NCBI GenBank assembly: GCA_964565935.1
Contig: CAZMGW010000049.1
Location: forward strand, 1-9,043
Direction: 5' to 3'
Source of the DNA: JBAXAM01 sp964565935
GTDB lineage: Bacteria; Pseudomonadota; Gammaproteobacteria; UBA9339
DNA: 9,043 nt
Of the stretch, positions 1-6,634 are shown in pieces. Each line of letters starts with the position of its first letter. Within the stretch, counting starts at the first letter, position 1. Under the pieces are notes generated by a model, which was not told the DNA's origin, ran no database searches, and was given only the letters and a program-made list of their open reading frames with translations. Position numbers and translations under genes: made by a program.

Positions 1-18
1 TCGCGGTTCGGTCACCCC

Positions 19-54
19 TGTAGATCTTTTGCGCCTTTGGCGCATTTTTCTACA
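19..54 (+). terminator. Hairpin, possible terminator of an upstream gene
   Basis: TGTAGA (19-24) pairs with TCTACA (49-54), and inside it TGCGCC (30-35) pairs with GGCGCA (39-44) around a TTT loop. A short T-run (45-49) follows the inner stem, so this could end transcription of a gene lying before the window. It could also be another small dispersed hairpin. Nothing in bases 1-116 is recognisable as the end of a coding region; frame 1 is open to a TGA at 100-102, but its translation resembles nothing I know. No convincing holB promoter was seen. Confidence 0.4.
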
Positions 55-116
55 TTTATGGGTAATGAATTGGGTAAAGCCTGCGTTTATAAACAAGTTT
101 GAGTCGGTAAAAAACT

Positions 117-1100
117 ATGCATTCTATTTATCCCTGGCAAAAGCCCGAATGGCAACAATTAATTGACCGTAAAGATAACGGACAATTGCCGCATGCCCTT
201 TTAATAAAAGGAATGGAGGGTTTGGGTAAATATCACTTTGCGCAAAGCTTTGCTGAAATGATGCTTTGTCAAAAAGGGGGAACAAAAGCTTGTGGTGAAT
301 GCAGCACTTGTCAGCTGCTTAAATCTAACAACCACCCAGATTTGATGGTTGTCCGCCCTGAAGAGCCAGGTAAGGCTATAAAGATCGATCAAATCCGGGA
401 GCTGGTAACAGACTTAAATAACACCTCCCAACAAGGTGGACATAAAATTGTTATCATTGATCATGCTGAATTATTAAATATCGCCGCCTCTAATGCGCTA
501 TTAAAAACCTTAGAAGAGCCAGGTGCTCACGTTATTATAATTTTGATTTCAAGCCATCCAGCCGCACTGTCTGCAACCATCCGTAGTCGCTGTCAGGCAA
601 TCTCTATAAAAGCACCATCACAACCCCAAGCCGAAGAATGGTTAAAACAACAGGCTTTAACTGCCGACCCAAAGCTTGTGCTGTCTTTGGCAGAAAATGC
701 GCCATTAAAAGCCTTGGACTTAGCAAAAGAAGAGGATTGGCGCGCACGCCAGGAGTTCTTTCAACATCTTTATACGCTACAAAATAAAAAAATGAGCAGT
801 GTTCAAGTTGCGGAGCATTGTTTGGATTGGGACTTAAAACCTTTATTGCTACTATTTATGCATCTCGTTACTGATCTAGTTAAAATTAAACTAAATGCCG
901 TGGAAACCATTGTTAATCAAGATCAAGCTGAAAATTTAGTGCAGTTGGCTGCTAAAATCACTTTGCACAATCTCTTGGCTTATCAAACCCAGTTGTTCCA
1001 ATTGCAGCAACATCTGGTTAAAAACATCAATTTAAACAAACAATTAACCATAGAAAATTTAATTATAACTTGGACGCAATTATTTGGAGAACAATGCTAG
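117..1100 (+). CDS. holB: DNA polymerase III subunit delta-prime
   Basis: Delta-prime is a subunit of the clamp-loader complex that opens and places the beta sliding clamp on primed DNA. The 327-residue product matches the family length. The N-terminus carries the typical YPW start of gammaproteobacterial HolB (residues 5-7). A P-loop-like GMEGLGK lies at 32-38. Four cysteines at 51, 59, 62 and 65 (CGECSTC) form the zinc module. A Walker B-like IVIIDHAELL is at 111-120, and the SRC motif of clamp-loader subunits is at 157-159. The ATG at 117 has only a weak ribosome-binding site, but it is the start that keeps the conserved N-terminus. The stop overlaps the start of the tatD-family gene, so the two are co-transcribed, as holB and ycfH are adjacent in E. 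coli. Many relatives carry a pilZ gene between them; none is here. Confidence 0.96.
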   Translation: MHSIYPWQKPEWQQLIDRKDNGQLPHALLIKGMEGLGKYHFAQSFAEMMLCQKGGTKACGECSTCQLLKSNNHPDLMVVRPEEPGKAIKIDQIRELVTDLNNTSQQGGHKIVIIDHAELLNIAASNALLKTLEEPGAHVIIILISSHPAALSATIRSRCQAISIKAPSQPQAEEWLKQQALTADPKLVLSLAENAPLKALDLAKEEDWRARQEFFQHLYTLQNKKMSSVQVAEHCLDWDLKPLLLLFMHLVTDLVKIKLNAVETIVNQDQAENLVQLAAKITLHNLLAYQTQLFQLQQHLVKNINLNKQLTIENLIITWTQLFGEQC

Positions 1101-1864
1101 CTGATTCTCATTGCCATTTAGATTGTCTTGACCTTACGTCTTACGGCGAAGATGTAAGTAAGGCCGTAGCCGCTGCGCGCAAAAAAGATGTGAAGTATAT
1201 TCTTTGTCCAGGAATTGATCTTGAGAACTTCCCCAATATTTTAAAAATAGTAGAAACCGACAATAATCTTTTTGCCGCTGTCGGTGTGCACCCAACAGAA
1301 AAAGAGGCGCGCAAACCCACCTTAAATGATTTGCTGGAGCTTGGCCAAAACAAAAAAGTTGTTGGCATTGGCGAAACCGGATTAGATTTTTATTATGGCA
1401 ATGATGAGGCTCAGCGTGCCCAGCAAATAGAGCTCTTTAAGCTTCACATTCAAGCAGCTAAGACTTTGAATAAACCCCTGATTATCCATTCGCGTGATGC
1501 AGATGCCGATATTATAAAAGTATTAATCGAAGAGAGAATAGCGGACGGGGTGATGCATTGTTTTACCGGCGGCCAAGAAATGGCAGAAAAGATGCTGGAC
1601 TTGGGATTTTATATTTCATTCTCTGGAATTGTAACTTTCAAAAATGCCCATGTTTTAAGAGAAATCGCCAAAAACATGCCTTTGGAGAGAATGCTGATTG
1701 AAACCGATGCGCCGTATTTAGCGCCAGTTCCTGTTCGTGGCAAATCTAATGAACCCGCTTATTTGCATCATATTGCTGAATTTATTGCTAATCTTCGCGG
1801 TATTTCTTACGAATCATTTGCAGCGCAAACCACCGAAAACTTTTTGCGGTTTTGCAAGAGATAA
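1094..1864 (+). CDS. ycfH: TatD-family metal-dependent DNase (YcfH-like)
   Basis: This is a metal-dependent hydrolase of the TatD family, whose members are reported as 3'-5' exonucleases or deoxyribonucleases. The 256-residue product has the expected metal-site series: the HxH motif DSHCH (His6, His8), Glu94 in GIGETGLDFYY, His132 in IHSRDA, His155 in MHCFTGG and Asp205 in ETDAPYLAP. I place the start at ATG 1094 rather than at an upstream in-frame ATG at 1070, because family members begin just before the DSHCH motif and GGAGA (1086-1090) is well placed upstream. The start overlaps the holB stop by seven bases, which implies translational coupling. The symbol ycfH rests on the position next to holB; tatD is the family name. 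The TAA stop (1862-1864) lies inside the ATAAT direct repeat flanking the mobile element that follows. Confidence 0.94.
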   Translation: MLADSHCHLDCLDLTSYGEDVSKAVAAARKKDVKYILCPGIDLENFPNILKIVETDNNLFAAVGVHPTEKEARKPTLNDLLELGQNKKVVGIGETGLDFYYGNDEAQRAQQIELFKLHIQAAKTLNKPLIIHSRDADADIIKVLIEERIADGVMHCFTGGQEMAEKMLDLGFYISFSGIVTFKNAHVLREIAKNMPLERMLIETDAPYLAPVPVRGKSNEPAYLHHIAEFIANLRGISYESFAAQTTENFLRFCKR

Positions 1865-1865
1865 T

Positions 1866-2045
1866 GGGGCTGTTGCAATCCGAATTTAAAAGGTAATTGT
1901 TAAACATTAATAGCTCCGCAGGAGCAAAAGGCTTCACCAGCCCAGCCTAAGGCCCGCGCTGTTTGCGAGTCGCAGGGCTGGGGATGAGATTAGAATGAGT
2001 CTGAGCTACGAAGTAGCGAAATAAAACTCGGATTGCAACAGCTCC
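1866..2045. mobile_element. 180-bp non-coding inverted-repeat element (MITE-like) with 5-bp target duplication
   Basis: The left end GGGGCTGTTGCAATCCGA (from 1866) is repeated inverted at the right end (complement of 2028-2045) with one mismatch, and the match continues inward for about four more bases with one further mismatch. The direct repeat ATAAT lies immediately outside at 1861-1865 and 2046-2050, as expected of a target-site duplication. No coding region is inside, so it is a non-autonomous element or remnant that would need a transposase elsewhere. The ends have a CTGTTGCAA core seen in some insertion-sequence families, but I cannot assign one. It lies between the convergent ycfH and 2073-3992 genes and carries hairpins, so it may also stop transcription from both sides. 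Confidence 0.82.
1912..2023 (+). repeat. Three-hairpin repeat module, copy A
   Basis: This is one of three copies in the window. Its order is a GCTCC-GCA-GGAGC hairpin (1913-1925), a conserved CACCAGCCCAGCC stretch, a larger stem of CCAGCCC (1937-1943) with GGGCTGG (1975-1981), a GATGAG segment, then a GCTAC-GAA-GTAGC hairpin (2005-2017) followed by GAAATA. Bases 1912-1951 are identical to 8990-9029. This copy is nested inside the element with terminal inverted repeats; the other copies show no such ends, so the module seems to be an independent dispersed repeat. Confidence 0.8.
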
Positions 2046-2072
2046 ATAATGTAAGTTTCTGTTTCTACGAAC

Positions 2073-3992
2073 TTAGCCCGCAGGAATGGAACCAGAAGAT
2101 TGTATTTTCTTACTTCCGTCTGGTCGTTTCCACTCTCTCTTGGGTGGTGTTGTTCCCACCACTGGTTGTTGTGGTTTGATGTCACCTGGTGGGGTGACAG
2201 CCTTGACAACTGGTTTTTGTGTTTCCCCCCAAACATCATCATCACCAAACGAATCATCATGAGTGATCGCAGACCCAAGCATGCCTTTCTCCGCCATTTT
2301 TTTCATCATTGGGCTTTGTAAAAGACTACCAGCTAAGGTTTGTGATGCGGCTTTGGTAGGAGTTTGTTTTCCTGTTGAAACATGTTTCAGTTTAAATCCC
2401 CCATCTTTTCCTTTTTGAATATCAGCAAGGAAATTGGCGGGTGTAGTAGGCGGCGGCGATATTGACTCCACTTTTGAAGGCAGTGGTGGAGTTATAGCCG
2501 TTTTTTCTGGTGCCGTTTGTTCCAAGTTTTGTTGGGGCTTAGGAGGAGTCGCTTCAGCAGCGGGAAGCTGAGCGCTGGAGCGTCGGGGAGGTTTGCTTGT
2601 TTCCGCCACTGGTAGAGGGCTGCTAAGATTCTCAGAAGCGCTTTCCAAAGCCTTAGCTATTCCTGCTTGGCTGCTTAGTTGTTTCTGCTGTTTCAATGAT
2701 TTTTTATAAGCCGGAGTTTGTTTTAGGTTCTTTAAGGCATAATTTTTAAATTTATTTTGTAACTTCGATAGGTTAGTGCGGAGATCTTTCAAGGCTTGCA
2801 AGACCGTTTTACGGCTTGTCGCTGTTTCTAGTTTTTCTCGACCGGTTTGTATTGATGATAGGGTTTTTTGAATCGATTCAATGCTGCTTGAGGCCTCTTC
2901 TAATTGCCGTCTAATTTTGGGATCAGGGTTTTCTAACTGATTTACTCGGTTTGAAATTCCCCCTATTAATTTTTGCTGTCTTGCCAAAACTGCGGCTGCA
3001 TTTTCTTCAATTCTTTTTATATTAGTTACAAGAGGGGCTACTTGTGATCTCAATTGTTGTTTTGACGCGTTGACTCCCGCTCTTTTTATTATGTCTTTGC
3101 TTTCTGCAACGCTACCAAGTGCAAATGTAATATCGTCTTCAATCCGTGTAATTTCGTCCAGGCTTTTTTCAGTCTCTTTTAACAATTGTGGTGACCCATA
3201 TTCACTTTTCAATTTGCCAGCATCAACTTTAATGCCGCCCTTGTTTAGGGTCTTGGCGAGGTCTTCTACAGATGCTCCGCTTCTAAGCTCTTTTGCGATT
3301 CTTTTTGCTAAATTTGAGTCATTTTCTGTTTTTATGGGTATGGTTACTTCAAGTTTATCAAAGAGGTCAACCATTTCTTTGTCTTTGCCAAAAAAATTTT
3401 TAACCCCCATCGCAAGATTGAGATGGTGCCAAACACGGACAGACCTTTCTGTAGTTGTTTTTAATTTTTCAAGAACCTCAGCGGTGATATAATTTTTTCC
3501 TTCTTTAGCAATAGCCTCTAGCAGCAACTCATATCTTGAGAGACGTTGGGAGGGTAGTAGCGCGGCAGGATATTCATCTAATTTAATTTGAAAGTCATCT
3601 TGGGAGTTAGCTGGCAGTTTAAGCTTGTATTTTTCACAAAAGCGTTGAATATCTCTTGTGTTAAAATTTGCGTCCATAAAAGCTTCTTGAGTGGTATCAA
3701 AAAAATGTTCCATTTTTTCGCAGATCTGTGTTACTACTTCATCGTACCGCCCTTCTGCAAACATAAGCTCAATTGTAGATCTATCGGGAAGCCCCATAGT
3801 ATCCGCACCTTTACTAAGGATGCGATGTGGTTCTAGAAGCTGGTTTCTTTCACTATCCTTACCAACCGCTCCTGCTATCAGTTGCAGCCCTTTTCCAAGA
3901 TCATTGCGGAATCGTTCTTCAGATTCTCTTAATTCCGCACATGCTTCTAAGAATTTTTTTAATTCCGGACTTATTTCTGAATTTGTGGACAT
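2073..3992 (-). CDS. Putative RhoGEF-like / WH2-central-acidic actin-nucleation effector
   Basis: I do not recognise a named gene for this 639-residue product, but its modules can be read. Residues about 10-195 resemble a RhoGEF DH domain: an early helix with ELRESEERFRNDL (20-32) and the DH core LLPSQRLSRYELLLEAI (145-161). Residues about 225-455 are charged, Gln/Lys/Glu-rich and probably helical or coiled coil. Residues 459-518 are proline-rich (PPLP, PPPTTP). A WH2 actin-binding motif follows, with helix ANFLADIQKG (519-528) and KLKHV (534-538). Next are a C-like amphipathic segment (552-575, PMMKKMAEKG) and an acidic motif with the key tryptophan (DDSFGDDDVWGE, 579-590). A proline/basic tail ends the protein. 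WASP-family proteins and RickA use this WH2-C-A order to activate Arp2/3. I infer a secreted effector acting on host actin. No signal peptide or membrane segment is seen. The start at 3992 is set by GGGAG at 4002-4006; an in-frame ATG at 4013 lies upstream of that site. Confidence 0.8.
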   Translation of the reverse strand: MSTNSEISPELKKFLEACAELRESEERFRNDLGKGLQLIAGAVGKDSERNQLLEPHRILSKGADTMGLPDRSTIELMFAEGRYDEVVTQICEKMEHFFDTTQEAFMDANFNTRDIQRFCEKYKLKLPANSQDDFQIKLDEYPAALLPSQRLSRYELLLEAIAKEGKNYITAEVLEKLKTTTERSVRVWHHLNLAMGVKNFFGKDKEMVDLFDKLEVTIPIKTENDSNLAKRIAKELRSGASVEDLAKTLNKGGIKVDAGKLKSEYGSPQLLKETEKSLDEITRIEDDITFALGSVAESKDIIKRAGVNASKQQLRSQVAPLVTNIKRIEENAAAVLARQQKLIGGISNRVNQLENPDPKIRRQLEEASSSIESIQKTLSSIQTGREKLETATSRKTVLQALKDLRTNLSKLQNKFKNYALKNLKQTPAYKKSLKQQKQLSSQAGIAKALESASENLSSPLPVAETSKPPRRSSAQLPAAEATPPKPQQNLEQTAPEKTAITPPLPSKVESISPPPTTPANFLADIQKGKDGGFKLKHVSTGKQTPTKAASQTLAGSLLQSPMMKKMAEKGMLGSAITHDDSFGDDDVWGETQKPVVKAVTPPGDIKPQQPVVGTTPPKREWKRPDGSKKIQSSGSIPAG

Positions 3993-4001
3993 GATTTTTT
4001 G

Positions 4002-4006
4002 CTCCC
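4002..4006 (-). promoter_or_regulatory. Ribosome-binding site fixing the start of the 2073-3992 gene
   Basis: On the minus strand, GGGAG lies nine bases before the ATG at 3992-3990. This selects that start over the in-frame ATG at 4013, which would place the site inside the coding region and add seven residues (MLREQKI) absent from the DH-like region. Confidence 0.75.
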
Positions 4007-4015
4007 TTAACATTT

Positions 4016-4044
4016 GTTATACGATATGAATACTATATTGAAAA
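4016..4044 (-). promoter_or_regulatory. Candidate sigma-70 promoter of the 2073-3992 gene
   Basis: On the minus strand, TTTTCA (4039-4044, four of six bases matching the -35 consensus) is followed after 17 bases by TATAAC (4016-4021, five of six matching the -10). The start point would be near 4009, giving a very short leader that still contains the ribosome-binding site. The area is AT-rich, so chance matches are likely. If real, the gene is transcribed independently of nadA, which ends 79 bases upstream. I saw no clear binding site for a virulence regulator. Confidence 0.35.
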
Positions 4045-4071
4045 TTCTACTATTTTTACCTAAAAATGTCA

Positions 4072-5073
4072 CTAAGCATCTGTTTTTTTACTAAAATCAA
4101 GCATCCTTTTAAGCGGAATCAAAGCTTTTTTGATGATTTTATCAGGAACTTGAACTTCTTCCTTGCCCGTAAGCAAACATCCCTCAATACCAGAAAGAGT
4201 GTTCATTTTCATCCATGGGCAGCTAGCGCAACTGGTGCAAGTAGCTCCATTACCCCGAGTTGGCGCCATTATAAAAGTTTTATGCGGGGATTTTTGCTGC
4301 ATTTTATATAAAATACCTGCTTCGGTTGCCACAATAAAAGTATCGTTTGGTAGCTTTTCCGATGCTGCTAACAACTGGGAAGTTGATCCAACAACATCTG
4401 CCAATTCAATCACTGCTGCTTGCGATTCTGGATGAACCAATACCGCCGCATCAGGATAAATGGTTTTTAATTGCAAAAGACCTTTGGCTTTAAATTTCTC
4501 ATGAACTACGCATGAGCCTTGCCACAGAAGCATATCAGCGCCGGTTTTGCGCTGAATATAAGCACCTAAATAACGATCGGTTGCCCAAATAATTTTCTCA
4601 CCACGTTCATGCAAATAACTCACAATATCAAGGGCATTGCTTGAAGTTACTGTCCAATCAGCCAGGGCTTTTACTGCAGCGGAAGTATTGCAATAAACCA
4701 CCACCGTTCTGTCTGAGTTAGTTTTGCAAAATTTGGCAAATTCCGGGGCGGGGCAGCAAAAATCAAGCGAACAATCGGCGGCTAAAGTGGGCATTAAAAT
4801 TTGTTTTTCTGGGTTAAGAATTTTGGCGGTTTCCCCCATAAAGCGCACACCAGCAACTATCATAGTTTTAGCAGAAACGGTAGTACCAAAACGCGCCATC
4901 TCCAAAGAATCGCCAACAAAACCACCGGTTTCATCAGCAAGTTTTTGGATATCTGCGGGGACATAAAAATGCGCAACGACAACCGCATCCTTTTCTTTTA
5001 AAAGTTGCTTGATGCGATTGTAGCTTGCAAACTGCTCTTCTTGGGTTTGTGTTTTGGGGGAATGAAGTTCCAT
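4072..5073 (-). CDS. nadA: Quinolinate synthase A
   Basis: NadA condenses iminoaspartate with dihydroxyacetone phosphate to quinolinate in de novo NAD synthesis, using an oxygen-sensitive [4Fe-4S] cluster. The 333-residue product has the three expected cluster cysteines: Cys101 (AADCSLDFCC), Cys188 (LWQGSCVVHEKF) and Cys285 in the CTSCASCPW series. All three sit exactly twelve positions before E. coli Cys113, Cys200 and Cys297, so the alignment is gap-free across the core and the N-terminus is slightly shorter. AHFYVPADIQKLAD (34-47) and VHPES (213-217) are also family signatures. No strong ribosome-binding site precedes the ATG at 5073. nadB and nadC are not in the window. The gene follows fumC on the same strand with a 96-base gap and appears to have its own extended -10 promoter. 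Confidence 0.96.
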   Translation of the reverse strand: MELHSPKTQTQEEQFASYNRIKQLLKEKDAVVVAHFYVPADIQKLADETGGFVGDSLEMARFGTTVSAKTMIVAGVRFMGETAKILNPEKQILMPTLAADCSLDFCCPAPEFAKFCKTNSDRTVVVYCNTSAAVKALADWTVTSSNALDIVSYLHERGEKIIWATDRYLGAYIQRKTGADMLLWQGSCVVHEKFKAKGLLQLKTIYPDAAVLVHPESQAAVIELADVVGSTSQLLAASEKLPNDTFIVATEAGILYKMQQKSPHKTFIMAPTRGNGATCTSCASCPWMKMNTLSGIEGCLLTGKEEVQVPDKIIKKALIPLKRMLDFSKKTDA

Positions 5074-5098
5074 AGCATTTATAAATTCAAGACCGCGA

Positions 5099-5107
5099 AT
5101 TATATCA
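5099..5107 (-). promoter_or_regulatory. Extended -10 promoter candidate for nadA
   Basis: The minus strand reads TGATATAAT, a perfect extended -10 (TGn plus TATAAT). No good -35 hexamer is present, which is normal for this promoter type. Transcription would start about 20 bases before the nadA ATG at 5073. Confidence 0.5.
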
Positions 5108-5169
5108 AAACTGACCAGAAATTGCTTATAATTTATGTCGGCAAAAACAAGGTGTGTTTGTGATAATAA

Positions 5170-6555
5170 TTAAGATGTTAGCTCTTTTGGCTTAATTATA
5201 AGGTCAAATTTTTCAGCCGTAAGATAACCTAATTTTATACTCGCCTCGCGCAAAGAAATATTGTTCAGCAAAGCATATTTCGCAATTTCACAAGACTTGT
5301 CATAACCAATAACCGGATTGAGCGCTGTCACAAGCATCAGCGACTTTGCCACAAACTCATCAAGTTGTTTTTGATTAACTTTCAAGCCTTTAATTGCATA
5401 GCGACCAAAAGAGACACAAGCATCACCCAACAAATGTATTGACTGTAGTACATTATAAATAATAACTGGTTTGAAAACATTGAGCTCGAAATCACCTTGA
5501 GAATTGGCAAAACTCACTACCGTATCGTTACCAATAACCTGCGCGCAAACCATAAGCATGACTTCGCACTGGGTTGGATTAACTTTTCCAGGCATGATCG
5601 ACGAACCAGGCTCGTTACTTGGCAAGATTAACTCGCCCAAGCCACAGCGCGGGCCAGACGCAAGCCAGCGAAGATCGTTGGCAATTTTATACAGAGCAGT
5701 AGCTAAAGTTTTCAAGGCGCTGCTAGTCATAAGTAAAGCATCATGAGCGGCTAAAAGGCAAAACTTGTTCGGTGCAGATTTAAATTTCAGGCCCGTTAAA
5801 CTTGAAAGGCGCGCCGCCATTTTTTTACTAAATTGAGGATGAGTATTTGCTCCCGTACCAACAGCAGTTCCACCAATCGCTAAATTTTGTAAATGTGGCG
5901 ATAACGCCTTTATATTTTTTATCGCCAAGTCAATTTGCGCCACGTACCCAGAAAATTCTTGTCCCAAAGTCATGGGCAGAGCGTCTTGTAAATGTGTGCG
6001 TCCAATTTTCAATATGTTATTGAATTTTTTCTTGGTTTCTTGCAACTCTTTACGCAGGGAGAGCAGGGCGGGCAGAAGTTCTTTAGCGAGCAGCCATTGT
6101 GTCGTAATGTGCATTGCTGTTGGAAAAACATCGTTGGTGGATTGGGACATGTTTACATCGTCATTCGGATGTATTGGCTGCTTGCTTCCAAGTTTTCCAC
6201 CAGCAAAAGCAATTGCTCGATTGGCAATTACCTCATTGAGGTTCATGTTTGTTTGAGTAGCGCTGCCAGATTGCCAAATCGTCAGCGAAAAATGATCGTC
6301 TAACTTCCCAGCAAGTATTTCGTCGCAAGCGCGGATAATGTGTTTGGCTTTGTTTTTTGCCAAAGTTCCAATCTCAGAATTAACTTGAGCGGCTGCTTTT
6401 TTAATTAATGCCAAAGAAAAAATGATTTCTTCGGGCATTAGTTCTTGGCCAATTTGAAAATGGAGTAGGGCGCGCTCGGTTTGCGCTCCCCAATAGCGAT
6501 CTGCCGGCACTTCAATTTTTCCAATACTATCAAACTCCAGTCTGGTTTTTTTCAT
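5170..6555 (-). CDS. fumC: Class II fumarate hydratase
   Basis: FumC interconverts fumarate and malate in the TCA cycle without an iron-sulfur cluster and works as a homotetramer. The 461-residue product is full length. It has GSATQTNMN (97-105), NMSQSTNDVFPTAMH (135-149), the catalytic His188 in GRTHLQDA, and the fumarase/aspartase signature GSSIMPGKVNP (317-327) with the catalytic serine at 318. These positions coincide with E. coli FumC numbering. Small departures from the usual text are GSA for GSG in the first motif and DALP for DATP after the active histidine; both look tolerable. The start is supported by AGAAGGG (6559-6565) just upstream of the ATG. A weak -10-like TATAGT (6593-6598, minus strand) lacks a clear -35. 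Argininosuccinate lyase and aspartase share the superfamily, but the motifs favour fumarase. Confidence 0.96.
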   Translation of the reverse strand: MKKTRLEFDSIGKIEVPADRYWGAQTERALLHFQIGQELMPEEIIFSLALIKKAAAQVNSEIGTLAKNKAKHIIRACDEILAGKLDDHFSLTIWQSGSATQTNMNLNEVIANRAIAFAGGKLGSKQPIHPNDDVNMSQSTNDVFPTAMHITTQWLLAKELLPALLSLRKELQETKKKFNNILKIGRTHLQDALPMTLGQEFSGYVAQIDLAIKNIKALSPHLQNLAIGGTAVGTGANTHPQFSKKMAARLSSLTGLKFKSAPNKFCLLAAHDALLMTSSALKTLATALYKIANDLRWLASGPRCGLGELILPSNEPGSSIMPGKVNPTQCEVMLMVCAQVIGNDTVVSFANSQGDFELNVFKPVIIYNVLQSIHLLGDACVSFGRYAIKGLKVNQKQLDEFVAKSLMLVTALNPVIGYDKSCEIAKYALLNNISLREASIKLGYLTAEKFDLIIKPKELTS

Positions 6556-6634
6556 AAGCCCTTCTTTTGATGCTTGCTTTTATAAGAAGTCTACTATACG
6601 AATCGTTGTAAACCAAAATTTTTTGAATTCAGTC

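Noticed and set aside
1..102. Frame 1 open to a TGA at 100-102 as the end of an upstream gene such as tmk
   Set aside because: The 33 residues resemble no thymidylate kinase C-terminus that I know and run through a strong hairpin, so the stretch is better read as intergenic.
1070..1093. Upstream in-frame ATG that would extend the TatD-family protein by eight residues
   Set aside because: The ATG at 1094 has GGAGA at the right distance and places the HxH metal motif at the usual position.
2006..2278. Minus-strand frame running through the end of the effector-like gene into the mobile element
   Set aside because: It is an out-of-frame shadow of the 2073-3992 gene, and its C-terminus is simply the translated inverted repeat.
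3070..3492. 140-residue plus-strand frame opposite the effector-like gene
   Set aside because: It has no ribosome-binding site or recognisable motif, and its Ser/Leu-rich text is what the complement of a Lys/Glu-rich coiled-coil gene gives.
4072..6555. fumC and nadA, with the 2073-3992 gene, as one operon
   Set aside because: They share a strand, but gaps of 96 and 79 bases each contain a plausible promoter and the functions are unrelated, so independent transcription is at least as likely.
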